Part shown: piece by piece, positions 1-5,572 of the stretch
Position numbering within the stretch: position 1 is the stretch's first letter
Layout: each line of letters starts with the position of its first letter
NCBI GenBank assembly: GCA_964575975.1
Contig: CAZNTU010000281.1
Coordinates: forward strand, 1-6,641
DNA length: 6,641 nt
Direction: 5' to 3'
Source of the DNA: G963674505 sp964575975
GTDB taxonomy: Bacteria > Desulfobacterota > Desulfobacteria > Desulfobacterales > SKZT01
Position numbers and translations under genes: made by a program
The notes under the pieces: model-generated
What the model saw: only the letters and a program-made list of their open reading frames with translations
What the model was told of the DNA's origin: nothing
The model's database searches: none

Positions 1-477
1 TTAGTCCATTTCCTCCATTTCCGCCTTCCAACTGCATTGTATGCAGCCCTTGACCGAAGTGTAGGCAGGGCAGCCGTCCGCATAGAAGTCCAACGCCCTC
101 TGTGCTTTTTCGCGGGTTCCGGGCGGGATTTTGAAACGGTAGGCAAGGCGAATTTCCGTGATTCTGATAACGCCGTCCACGTCCTCGATGATTCCTTCCA
201 CGTTGGCGACTAGGTTTTCGGCCGAGGGAATTCCGCGCGCGTCCAGCGCGCCGGCAAACGTCCCGGTAAGTCACCCGGCCACTCCGGCTATGATATAGTC
301 CAATGTCGCGGGATATTCCTCCCCCTTGAATATCTTGCCGTACTTGTCCTGGTAAAAGTCCTTGATCCCCCCGTGAATCCCGAAATGAACGGGTTCCCCG
401 AAGTTTTCGATGCGGGCCGTCCTGTGCGGCCCCTTGAGTTTCTCGATCCTGATCCTGCTCGTATGAACCACGCCCAT
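1..477 (-). CDS. OsmC-family selenoprotein (in-frame TGA read as selenocysteine)
   Basis: Predicted cytoplasmic OsmC/Ohr-superfamily protein, a family that reduces organic hydroperoxides through a reactive cysteine pair. Read from the ATG at 477 to the TAA at 3-1, it gives 158 residues, a normal OsmC length, with one in-frame TGA at codon 69 (273-271). Before the TGA stands EEYPATLDYIIAGVAG and after it LTGTFAGALDARGI, the segment that in OsmC proteins surrounds the first catalytic Cys; the TGA sits exactly at that Cys. The second catalytic Cys is probably C136 in DGCPAYTS. A further CxxC (C145, C148) lies near the C-terminus. The start is set by AGGAGG at 488-483, five bases from the ATG. 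The frame stays open upstream to an ATG at 624, but those residues do not look like OsmC. It is divergent from the protease operon. A nonsense mutation is the alternative, but the exact Cys position, the intact downstream frame and a SECIS-like hairpin favour Sec. The substrate is unknown. Confidence 0.88.
233..254 (-). promoter_or_regulatory. Candidate bacterial SECIS hairpin
   Basis: On the minus strand, GCGCGC (251-246) and GCGCGC (240-235) form a six-pair GC stem closing the five-base loop UGGAC (245-241). If G251 is bulged, the stem extends with CCG (254-252) against CGG (235-233). The first loop G is 27 bases after the UGA and is the second base of the loop. This agrees with the published general form of bacterial SECIS elements, which lie inside the coding region just after UGA and carry a G early in the apical loop. 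The stem is unusually GC-rich, and no bulged U like that of E. coli fdhF is evident. Folding and comparison with homologues have not been run. Confidence 0.6.
271..273 (-). other. Selenocysteine codon (UGA) at the OsmC peroxidatic position
   Basis: On the minus strand the codons run GTG GCC GGG TGA CTT ACC GGG, that is V-A-G-U-L-T-G. Cysteine is expected here in OsmC relatives. The frame continues without any other stop to the TAA at 3-1. Reading as Sec is inferred from position and context; decoding would need SelA, SelB and tRNA-Sec, whose genes are not in this window. Confidence 0.85.
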
Positions 478-482
478 ATGCC

Positions 483-488
483 CCTCCT
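483..488 (-). promoter_or_regulatory. Ribosome binding site of the OsmC selenoprotein gene
   Basis: The minus strand reads AAAGGAGGGGCAT before the ATG at 477. AGGAGG is a perfect Shine-Dalgarno core with a five-base spacer. It fixes the start at 477 and argues against the longer frame that begins at 624. Confidence 0.85.
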
Positions 489-556
489 TTTTTTCAATGT
501 TCGCCTTGTTTCGATATTCTCCCGATGTTATTGATCCCACGTCGGGTTCGATTTCC

Positions 557-586
557 ATAATAAGCACTGCGGCGGACGTTAAGCAA
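557..586 (-). promoter_or_regulatory. Possible sigma70-type promoter for the OsmC selenoprotein gene
   Basis: On the minus strand, TTGCTT (586-581) is followed after 18 bases by TATTAT (562-557). The -10 box matches five of six consensus bases, the -35 box three of six. Transcription would start near 550, leaving a leader of roughly 70 bases before the ATG at 477. No activator or repressor site is recognisable. This is a consensus match only. Confidence 0.35.
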
Positions 587-809
587 GCGCATGGGACGTC
601 ATCCCCGAAGATTGCTTTTTTCATTTCCGAACAGTATGGCAGACAGGTGGTATTTCAAAGCCTGTTTTATTTTCATTGACAAAAGGAGAGTTTCTGTCTT
701 AAAGGATCTCCATAACATCTTCTCTTGCTGATATTGAACGGGACTTGATTTGACTTCGTGGATTTAAGAGTACCGATCGGGCTCCATAGGTTTTTCTGTA
801 GATATCGAT

Positions 810-815
810 TATAAT
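810..815 (+). promoter_or_regulatory. Possible -10 box for the protease operon
   Basis: A perfect TATAAT lies 29 bases upstream of the GTG at 845, so a transcript could begin near 822 with a short leader. There is no convincing -35 box 16 to 18 bases upstream, so the promoter may depend on an activator or may lie elsewhere. Two TTGAC-type hexamers, TTGACA at 676-681 and TTGACT at 750-755, lack good -10 partners. The palindrome CCGATCGG at 773-780 would sit near position -45 and could be an operator, but that is speculative. Confidence 0.35.
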
Positions 816-844
816 GTAAATAGCGCCTAAACGGAAAAGGTTTA

Positions 845-2158
845 GTGAAGCCACATCTCGTCGTCAAGTTGAAGTCGCCTCTTGCTGGAAGCGTATTTCC
901 ATACTGGGCGGATGCCGCGCAGGGAAGAGCCGTATTGCCTCGTAGGTTTGTCCCTGAGATCGACCGGTTGATAGACCGGTATGGATTCGGGTCTATGATC
1001 GCGTCCGAATACCGTCCCGGCGGCGCTTCGTGGAACCAGGAGGAAATCGCGAGCGGCCTGGACCGGATCTACCGCGTCATTCTAAGAAACAATCCCGATA
1101 TCCCCGCGGACCTTGTCGAACAGATCCGCCTCGTGCCCTTTGTCGAACAGGTCCGGATGGTCGAACCGGTTTCCATCGCCCTGCCGCCCCCCTCGGACCG
1201 CGCCATGCAGATGGGACAAGCCACTGACATGGACTCGAGACGGGCGATTTATCTCCCCGAAGCCCATCAAATCACCAAAGGCGATCCGGAAATCCGCATC
1301 GCGGTTCTAGATACGGGCATCGACACAAGCCATCCGGAGCTGACGCCCGTTCTGGAACGAGGTTACGATTTTGTCGATATCATCGACGGCGCCGACACTT
1401 TCGTGGGCGATTTTCTCGACGCCGACCCCGATCCTCTGGACGACGTGGGACACGGAACCCACGTGGCCGGAATCATAGGCGCACAGGGCAGGTCGGTTCC
1501 GGCAGGCGTCGCCCCCCGCTGCAGAATCATCCCCGTCCGGGTCTTGGCCGCGATGAAACAGGGGGAACGGAGAATCGGCGCGGGCTTGGTCGAAAACATC
1601 GACGCCGGCGTCAAATGGGCGGTGGACCAGGGCGCGGACGTCATCAACATGAGCCTGGGAGTCCGGCAGTCGCAGGGGGGGCCGCCGCATCGGGAAGTCG
1701 TCGAATACGCGAAGCGCAAAGGGGTGACCGTGGTTGCCGCCTCCGGCAACGACGGCACGGATGCTTCCTATTATCCAGGGGCGTTCCAAAGCGTCGTCAC
1801 CGTGGGAGCATGGGACGACCGGCGGTCGGAGGTGGCCGCGTTTTCCACCTGGGGACGCCAGGTCTCGTTCGTCGCGCCGGGAATCGACATATACAGCACC
1901 CACATCGACGGCGGATACGCCTTTTCCAGCGGAACTTCCCACGCCGCCCCCTTTGTCGCGGGCGCGATCGCGTTGCTGAAATCCTTTGCGAAATCGATGG
2001 GGCATCGATTGACCGACAACCAGGTCAAGCATGTCCTTAAACATACTTCGGACAAGACAGGAACGGCTTTCAAGGATATGCATTCGGGATACGGAATCGT
2101 GAACATCCGGGATGCTTTGCAGTTCGCTCGATATAAACTCATGAACCAGGGGAGTTAG
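845..2158 (+). CDS. Subtilisin-like serine protease (peptidase family S8), no signal peptide
   Basis: Serine endopeptidase of 437 residues. The full S8 triad is visible: Asp156 in AVLDTGID, His203 in GHGTHVAG and Ser365 in GTSHAAPFVAG. Asn302 in AASGNDG is the oxyanion-hole residue. The catalytic domain spans about residues 130-430. Residues 1-125 precede it; the stretch around 88-110, with VPFVEQVRMVEP, resembles the end of an I9-type propeptide, so self-processing near 112-130 is plausible. There is no hydrophobic signal sequence, so the protein should stay in the cytoplasm unless exported by another route. The GTG start follows GGAAAAGG (833-840) by four bases, and an in-frame TAG at 821 rules out a much earlier start. 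It is first in the operon; the next gene begins four bases after its stop. The target is unknown; its neighbours' products are the obvious candidates. The family call is very sure. Confidence 0.96.
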   Translation: MKPHLVVKLKSPLAGSVFPYWADAAQGRAVLPRRFVPEIDRLIDRYGFGSMIASEYRPGGASWNQEEIASGLDRIYRVILRNNPDIPADLVEQIRLVPFVEQVRMVEPVSIALPPPSDRAMQMGQATDMDSRRAIYLPEAHQITKGDPEIRIAVLDTGIDTSHPELTPVLERGYDFVDIIDGADTFVGDFLDADPDPLDDVGHGTHVAGIIGAQGRSVPAGVAPRCRIIPVRVLAAMKQGERRIGAGLVENIDAGVKWAVDQGADVINMSLGVRQSQGGPPHREVVEYAKRKGVTVVAASGNDGTDASYYPGAFQSVVTVGAWDDRRSEVAAFSTWGRQVSFVAPGIDIYSTHIDGGYAFSSGTSHAAPFVAGAIALLKSFAKSMGHRLTDNQVKHVLKHTSDKTGTAFKDMHSGYGIVNIRDALQFARYKLMNQGS

Positions 2159-2162
2159 CACT

Positions 2163-2951
2163 ATGGCCGAAATCCAAACTACTCGGAACGGGGCCGGCGA
2201 ATCAGTCGAAAACACGTCGGCGATCAAGGGCGCAAGTACGGTAAAACTGGTAAAATCCCAGACCAGCTCGGTCGATATCCGTATGCCCAGTGAAAAAACA
2301 TTGGACCCGCTGGTGATGGAAATCATCCGGGAAGACATGGAAAACGCGAAGGAACAACGGTCGGATTTTCTCGATTATCTCTGGAAAAGCAATTCCGAAT
2401 CCAACTACATGAGTGTCACCCGTTTGCTCAACAGGGACGGAAACCTGACCGATGCGGAGCGAATCGTCCATAGCCTTTACGGATACGAAATCGCGAAGGA
2501 GACTATAGAGGAGCTTGAAAAGGGAAAACCGAGAGACGAATCGTTGAACAACCTCGCGGAAACGGTCGGGGGAGGATTAGGCCAGATATCGACCGGCAAC
2601 CAGGAATTGAAAGCGGCCGTCGATTCGGGATTGATCGCCCTCCAAGAGACGCTGTCCGCCGGCTTTTCGAAATCGGAGACTTCCTCGACAGAGCTTTGCG
2701 CCCGGATCGAAGCGGGGTTCAAAACGCTCGACGAGTCGATTCTCCGGATGGAAAAAAACATGGCCGCCAGCGCGGGAAAGGTGTCCGAGTCGTTGCAAGG
2801 AATCGGGCGGTCGCTGTCCCAACTGGTCGAAACCATGGAGAAAAACACGGGAACCATGGCGCGAATCATGGAAGAGGGGATCAAGCGGCTTGCGGGCGAT
2901 TCGACGGCCGATTCCGCGGACGAGGCGAAACCGTCGCACAAGAAAAAATAA
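2163..2951 (+). CDS. Hypothetical coiled-coil protein
   Basis: I do not recognise a family for this 262-residue protein. Residues 1-45 are polar, Ser/Thr-rich and probably disordered. Residues 46-125 look helical and rich in charged side chains. Residues about 127-244 form a long amphipathic helical stretch with regularly spaced Leu, Ile and Met, similar in style to coiled-coil regions of chemoreceptors, but without a recognisable chemoreceptor hairpin tip. A loose repeat LQETLSAGF / LCARIEAGF recurs 18 residues apart (160-168, 178-186). The tail ends in KPSHKKK and is basic. There is no signal peptide or membrane segment, and the only Cys is C179. The ATG is preceded by GGGGAG (2149-2154) at eight bases, overlapping the end of the protease gene, which suggests coupled translation. 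A scaffold or oligomerising role is inferred from shape only. Confidence 0.88.
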   Translation: MAEIQTTRNGAGESVENTSAIKGASTVKLVKSQTSSVDIRMPSEKTLDPLVMEIIREDMENAKEQRSDFLDYLWKSNSESNYMSVTRLLNRDGNLTDAERIVHSLYGYEIAKETIEELEKGKPRDESLNNLAETVGGGLGQISTGNQELKAAVDSGLIALQETLSAGFSKSETSSTELCARIEAGFKTLDESILRMEKNMAASAGKVSESLQGIGRSLSQLVETMEKNTGTMARIMEEGIKRLAGDSTADSADEAKPSHKKK

Positions 2952-2987
2952 TATCCGGATTTTCGAGTCGGTTTGAAAATTTCAGGT

Positions 2988-2992
2988 GGAGG
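2988..2992 (+). promoter_or_regulatory. Ribosome binding site that selects the ATG at 3003
   Basis: GGAGG, within AGGTGGAGGA, lies ten bases before the ATG at 3003. An in-frame TTG at 2973 would place this Shine-Dalgarno inside the coding region and has none of its own, so the shorter start is preferred. Confidence 0.7.
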
Positions 2993-3002
2993 ACAAATAC
3001 GC

Positions 3003-4394
3003 ATGATTACAGCTTTCGATACCATTGGCGTGAAGAACGCGATTCTTACCAAAGAGCGCCCCAAATTAAGGGATTTCTACGAAAATATCGTGGACAAGGT
3101 CAGTTTGAAAAACCATCTGGCCATGACCGACTTCGTCAAAGGAAAAGTCGTCGACGCGATCATCGAGCAGGGCGGGATTTCCCTTCGGGCAGGCGAGCTT
3201 GAAAACGAAGTGGTCAAAATATTCAAGAAAGTAGCCAAAGAGGGCAATCTTTACGAATATGTCCGGACCTTTGTCGACAAAGGCGAAATCGAGAAAACCC
3301 GGTTTACGGATGCGATCGTCAAGGGGATGGTCAAATTTCTTCTGGACCGGGGAATTGTCTTTTCGGGCGACGCGGTCACAGTAAAGAACAATATCGCCGC
3401 TGGCATGTACGACGAGCACTTTGCCGCCGCCTACAATCACGCGGTCCTGTCCGCATCCGACGAGCTGGACCCCCTCGACAACACGAAAGGGAGCCAGGTT
3501 TCCGATCCCCAGCTCTGGGATTTCACCATTCGGACCTTCGACCAGCTTGAAGACAAAGGGGTCGTGCCCGCCAACATTCTGGCCGCGGGCGCCGTGGATT
3601 ACGTCTATGAACTGGGAGAGCGGCTCGGCGTGTTCCGGCTTGTGGACGCATTGGTATTGAACTGGTCCAGCGGCGTGATCGACGTGGTCGAAGGCGCCGC
3701 CGCCGGGAAATTGTACGCGTACTGGAAAAAACGGGACGACCGGTGCGATCCGGAAGAGCGGGGGATGCTCTATCGCCGGGTGTTGGACAGAGGGGACGCG
3801 GAAGTCCTTTCCAGGATGGTGATCAACGAACACTTCCCGAAGCTCTGGAACAATCTTATGACGGAAGTTGTCGAGTATATCGATAAAACCGAAAGACTCG
3901 AAGTGGGTTCCTCGGAAACCTCGCCTGTCAGCAAGCGGGGGATCTATCAGGCCACGCGCGAACTTCAATACAACCTCACCGAATACTGCACCGGAATGGC
4001 GCATATGAAAGTCCGGGAAATTTACGCCCAGCTGATGGACACCTTCGATATTCTGGACGATCCGGACATACTATCCCACTTTGGAGGCAGCAGAAGAAAG
4101 AGTCTCTGGACCGTGATCGAACAATTGTCGAAAACCGAATTCAACATGGCGCCCAACGTGGCCGCCCACAGGACCCTGGCCGTCGAAGGCAACCGGATAT
4201 TCCAATGGGTAGCCAACTTCAACGAGGGCGCTGTCAACCACGACCAGTTCCTGGAATTCCTCAACTCGGCGGAATCCTATATTCTTTCAGCGGCGGCAGT
4301 GGAAGAGAGCAGGGAACCGAGACCGGACTACGGAGACGAAGAAACGGACGATTTCGAGAGCGACGACATGAACGACCGGTGGGACGACTTTTAA
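3003..4394 (+). CDS. Hypothetical soluble protein with acidic C-terminal tail
   Basis: I do not recognise a family for this 463-residue protein. It appears mostly helical and globular from residue 1 to about 430, with no signal peptide and no clear membrane helix. The most hydrophobic part is about 186-236, with Ala- and Val-rich stretches such as NILAAGAVDYVYELG. Residues about 434-463 form a strongly acidic, probably disordered tail with DDFESDDMNDRWDDF at the end. Only two Cys are present (C248 and C329), and I see no nucleotide-binding or catalytic motif. Both neighbours lie in the same direction, 51 bases before and 83 after. An acidic tail can bind basic partners such as the Lys-rich end of the preceding protein, but that is speculation. 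The gene is real by its length, codon pattern and ribosome binding site; the function is unknown. Confidence 0.9.
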   Translation: MITAFDTIGVKNAILTKERPKLRDFYENIVDKVSLKNHLAMTDFVKGKVVDAIIEQGGISLRAGELENEVVKIFKKVAKEGNLYEYVRTFVDKGEIEKTRFTDAIVKGMVKFLLDRGIVFSGDAVTVKNNIAAGMYDEHFAAAYNHAVLSASDELDPLDNTKGSQVSDPQLWDFTIRTFDQLEDKGVVPANILAAGAVDYVYELGERLGVFRLVDALVLNWSSGVIDVVEGAAAGKLYAYWKKRDDRCDPEERGMLYRRVLDRGDAEVLSRMVINEHFPKLWNNLMTEVVEYIDKTERLEVGSSETSPVSKRGIYQATRELQYNLTEYCTGMAHMKVREIYAQLMDTFDILDDPDILSHFGGSRRKSLWTVIEQLSKTEFNMAPNVAAHRTLAVEGNRIFQWVANFNEGAVNHDQFLEFLNSAESYILSAAAVEESREPRPDYGDEETDDFESDDMNDRWDDF

Positions 4395-4400
4395 TCCAGA

Positions 4401-4412
4401 AACGCCGGCGTT
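4401..4412 (+). repeat. Perfect 12-base palindrome between operon genes
   Basis: AACGCCGGCGTT is a perfect inverted repeat beginning six bases after the stop at 4392-4394. It has no spacer for a stable RNA loop and no following T run, so it does not look like an intrinsic terminator. It could be a protein-binding site or chance. Confidence 0.4.
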
Positions 4413-4449
4413 ATCGTCCAAGCGTTCCGAAGAGCGCCGATTCACACGA

Positions 4450-4459
4450 TATTCGAATA
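4450..4459 (+). repeat. 10-base palindrome just upstream of a ribosome binding site
   Basis: TATTCGAATA is a perfect palindrome ending six bases before the AAGGAG of the next gene. With the palindrome at 4401-4412 it makes the 83-base gap the most structured spacer of the operon. An internal control point is possible but unsupported by a promoter match. Confidence 0.3.
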
Positions 4460-4465
4460 CGACCG

Positions 4466-4471
4466 AAGGAG
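4466..4471 (+). promoter_or_regulatory. Ribosome binding site that selects the ATG at 4478
   Basis: AAGGAG lies six bases before the ATG at 4478. The frame is open back to an ATG at 4205, but that part overlaps the preceding gene and encodes an Arg-rich, unnatural-looking sequence, so the start at 4478 is clearly better. Confidence 0.88.
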
Positions 4472-4477
4472 AAAACG

Positions 4478-5560
4478 ATGCAACGCGCTGATACAATCAA
4501 AGAACTGGCTCGCGCCTATGCCCGGGAAACCCTCGCGAACTCTCCGAGCTTTCACCGGCTGAACGTGGAAGAGCAGAGGGAGCTGTACAAAGACATATAC
4601 CGGTCCAAGATCGACGAACTCGCACGTTCCCAAGGCTTTTCCGCAGGGGTGACGGGAACGGCCATGGCCGGGAAAGCGCCCGAAAAAGCAAGCGACAGTA
4701 TCGACGACAGACGGCATGAAAACCGGAGAATCGAGCAGGCCGGGGAATTGGCCGGAGAGTTTATCGACGAGGTGGATTTTCCCGGATTCGTCAGGGATTT
4801 GCTGAAAGGGGTGTTCGACGCCAATCTGGATGTGACGATCAAGCAGATGGAGTCGTATCAGACGCTCTTGAAGACCGCCACCCAGTCCATATCCAAATTC
4901 GTCAACTCCATCGACGACACGGCGGCGTTCGGATACCTGGCGGAGAATCAAGGCGACGATTTCGGTCTCGACTTCAGCGACACCGAAACGGACGCCAATG
5001 GTCAGCCCCAGGCGGTTTTAACAGACAAGGACGGCAACAAGCTCGATTTGGGGGACAATGAAATCAAGGCCAGAATCATGGACGCGAAAATCGCCATGGC
5101 CAAAGAGCAGCGGGCCTTGCTCCGGGAAACGATTCTCATGGGGATCACCCGCCTGGTAGTGGAAAAAGGGGAAGTCAAGGCATCCGTCCTGTTCGATATC
5201 AAGGCCAGCGAAAAGATCGACAAGGCGGACAAGGCGGCGCTGAAGGAAGCCGTGTCGACCTCCGGTTCCATTTCCGCCTCAGGGGGTCTTCTGGGAAAAA
5301 TCTTCGGCGGGCCTTCGGGCGGCGGTACCCGATCAAGCCAGAAGAGCAAGATCAGCGTGTCTTCCGCCAAGAGCGCGGCATCCACGGACCTGGCCGCAAA
5401 GATCACGGGGTCGGTCGATATCCAGTTCAAGTCGGACTATTTCAAGCTGGACAATTTCGCATCCATGTATGGTCCGATAACCGACAGCGACCGCCAGCAG
5501 GCAGGCAGCCAGCAAGCGGCGCCCGCCCAGCAGCTCGTTCCGCCACAGGGAGCGCGATAG
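4478..5560 (+). CDS. Hypothetical cysteine-free protein with Gly/Ser hinge
   Basis: I do not recognise a family for this 360-residue protein. Residues 1-50 are helical and charged. Residues 51-80 are a flexible Ala/Gly/Ser link. Residues 85-155 form a helical domain around DLLKGVFDANLDVTIKQMES. Residues 160-195 are rich in Asp, Gly and Asn and look like an exposed loop. Residues 196-260 return to helix (MDAKIAMAKEQRALLRETIL). A Gly/Ser-rich hinge (261-290, including GGLLGKIFGGPSGGG) leads to a probably beta-stranded module at 291-328 (TDLAAKITGSVDIQFKSDYF), then a Gln/Ala/Pro tail. There is no Cys, signal peptide or membrane helix. The gene sits 83 bases after one neighbour and 12 before the next. 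The domain order suggests a structural or partner-binding protein; this is inference and no activity can be assigned. Confidence 0.9.
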   Translation: MQRADTIKELARAYARETLANSPSFHRLNVEEQRELYKDIYRSKIDELARSQGFSAGVTGTAMAGKAPEKASDSIDDRRHENRRIEQAGELAGEFIDEVDFPGFVRDLLKGVFDANLDVTIKQMESYQTLLKTATQSISKFVNSIDDTAAFGYLAENQGDDFGLDFSDTETDANGQPQAVLTDKDGNKLDLGDNEIKARIMDAKIAMAKEQRALLRETILMGITRLVVEKGEVKASVLFDIKASEKIDKADKAALKEAVSTSGSISASGGLLGKIFGGPSGGGTRSSQKSKISVSSAKSAASTDLAAKITGSVDIQFKSDYFKLDNFASMYGPITDSDRQQAGSQQAAPAQQLVPPQGAR

Positions 5561-5572
5561 CGAGAAAGGCTC

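Larger units (their letters stand above)
478..844. other. Divergent intergenic region
   Basis: This 367-base spacer lies between the leftward selenoprotein gene and the rightward protease operon. Its right half, from about 640 on, is visibly richer in A and T than the flanking genes, as expected for promoter DNA. Short frames exist on both strands (497-679 plus; 673-867 minus) but lack ribosome binding sites and recognisable sequence, so I treat the stretch as noncoding. It contains candidate promoters for both directions and an eight-base palindrome CCGATCGG at 773-780. I see no tRNA, no terminator hairpin with a T run, and no array. Confidence 0.7.

Noticed and set aside
271..624. Leftward frame starting at 624 as a separate 117-residue protein
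   Set aside because: Its first 49 residues do not look like OsmC, and a strong ribosome binding site at 488-483 marks the ATG at 477. Its end is the Sec codon, not a true stop.
497..679. Rightward 60-residue frame in the intergenic region
   Set aside because: No ribosome binding site before 497, no recognisable motif, and it overlaps the leader and candidate promoter of the selenoprotein gene.
673..867. Leftward 64-residue frame overlapping the start of the protease gene
   Set aside because: It covers the likely promoter and start region of the operon, and its composition is unlike a natural protein.
1307..2338. Long leftward 343-residue frame opposite the protease gene
   Set aside because: It is the antisense shadow of a gene with an unmistakable S8 triad. 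Long antisense frames are common in GC-rich coding DNA.
4401..4412. Intrinsic terminator after the third operon gene
   Set aside because: The palindrome has no loop and is not followed by a T run, and the next gene continues in the same direction.
4205..4477. N-terminal extension of the fourth operon gene back to 4205
   Set aside because: The extension overlaps the preceding gene, is rich in Arg, Gly and Ser like an off-frame translation, and the AAGGAG before 4478 marks a better start.
4979..5062. EF-hand-like calcium loops in the Asp/Gly/Asn-rich stretch (residues 168-195 of the fourth operon protein)
   Set aside because: The DTETDANGQ and DKDGNKLD segments lack the hydrophobic residue at position 8 and the Glu at position 12, so the match is only compositional.
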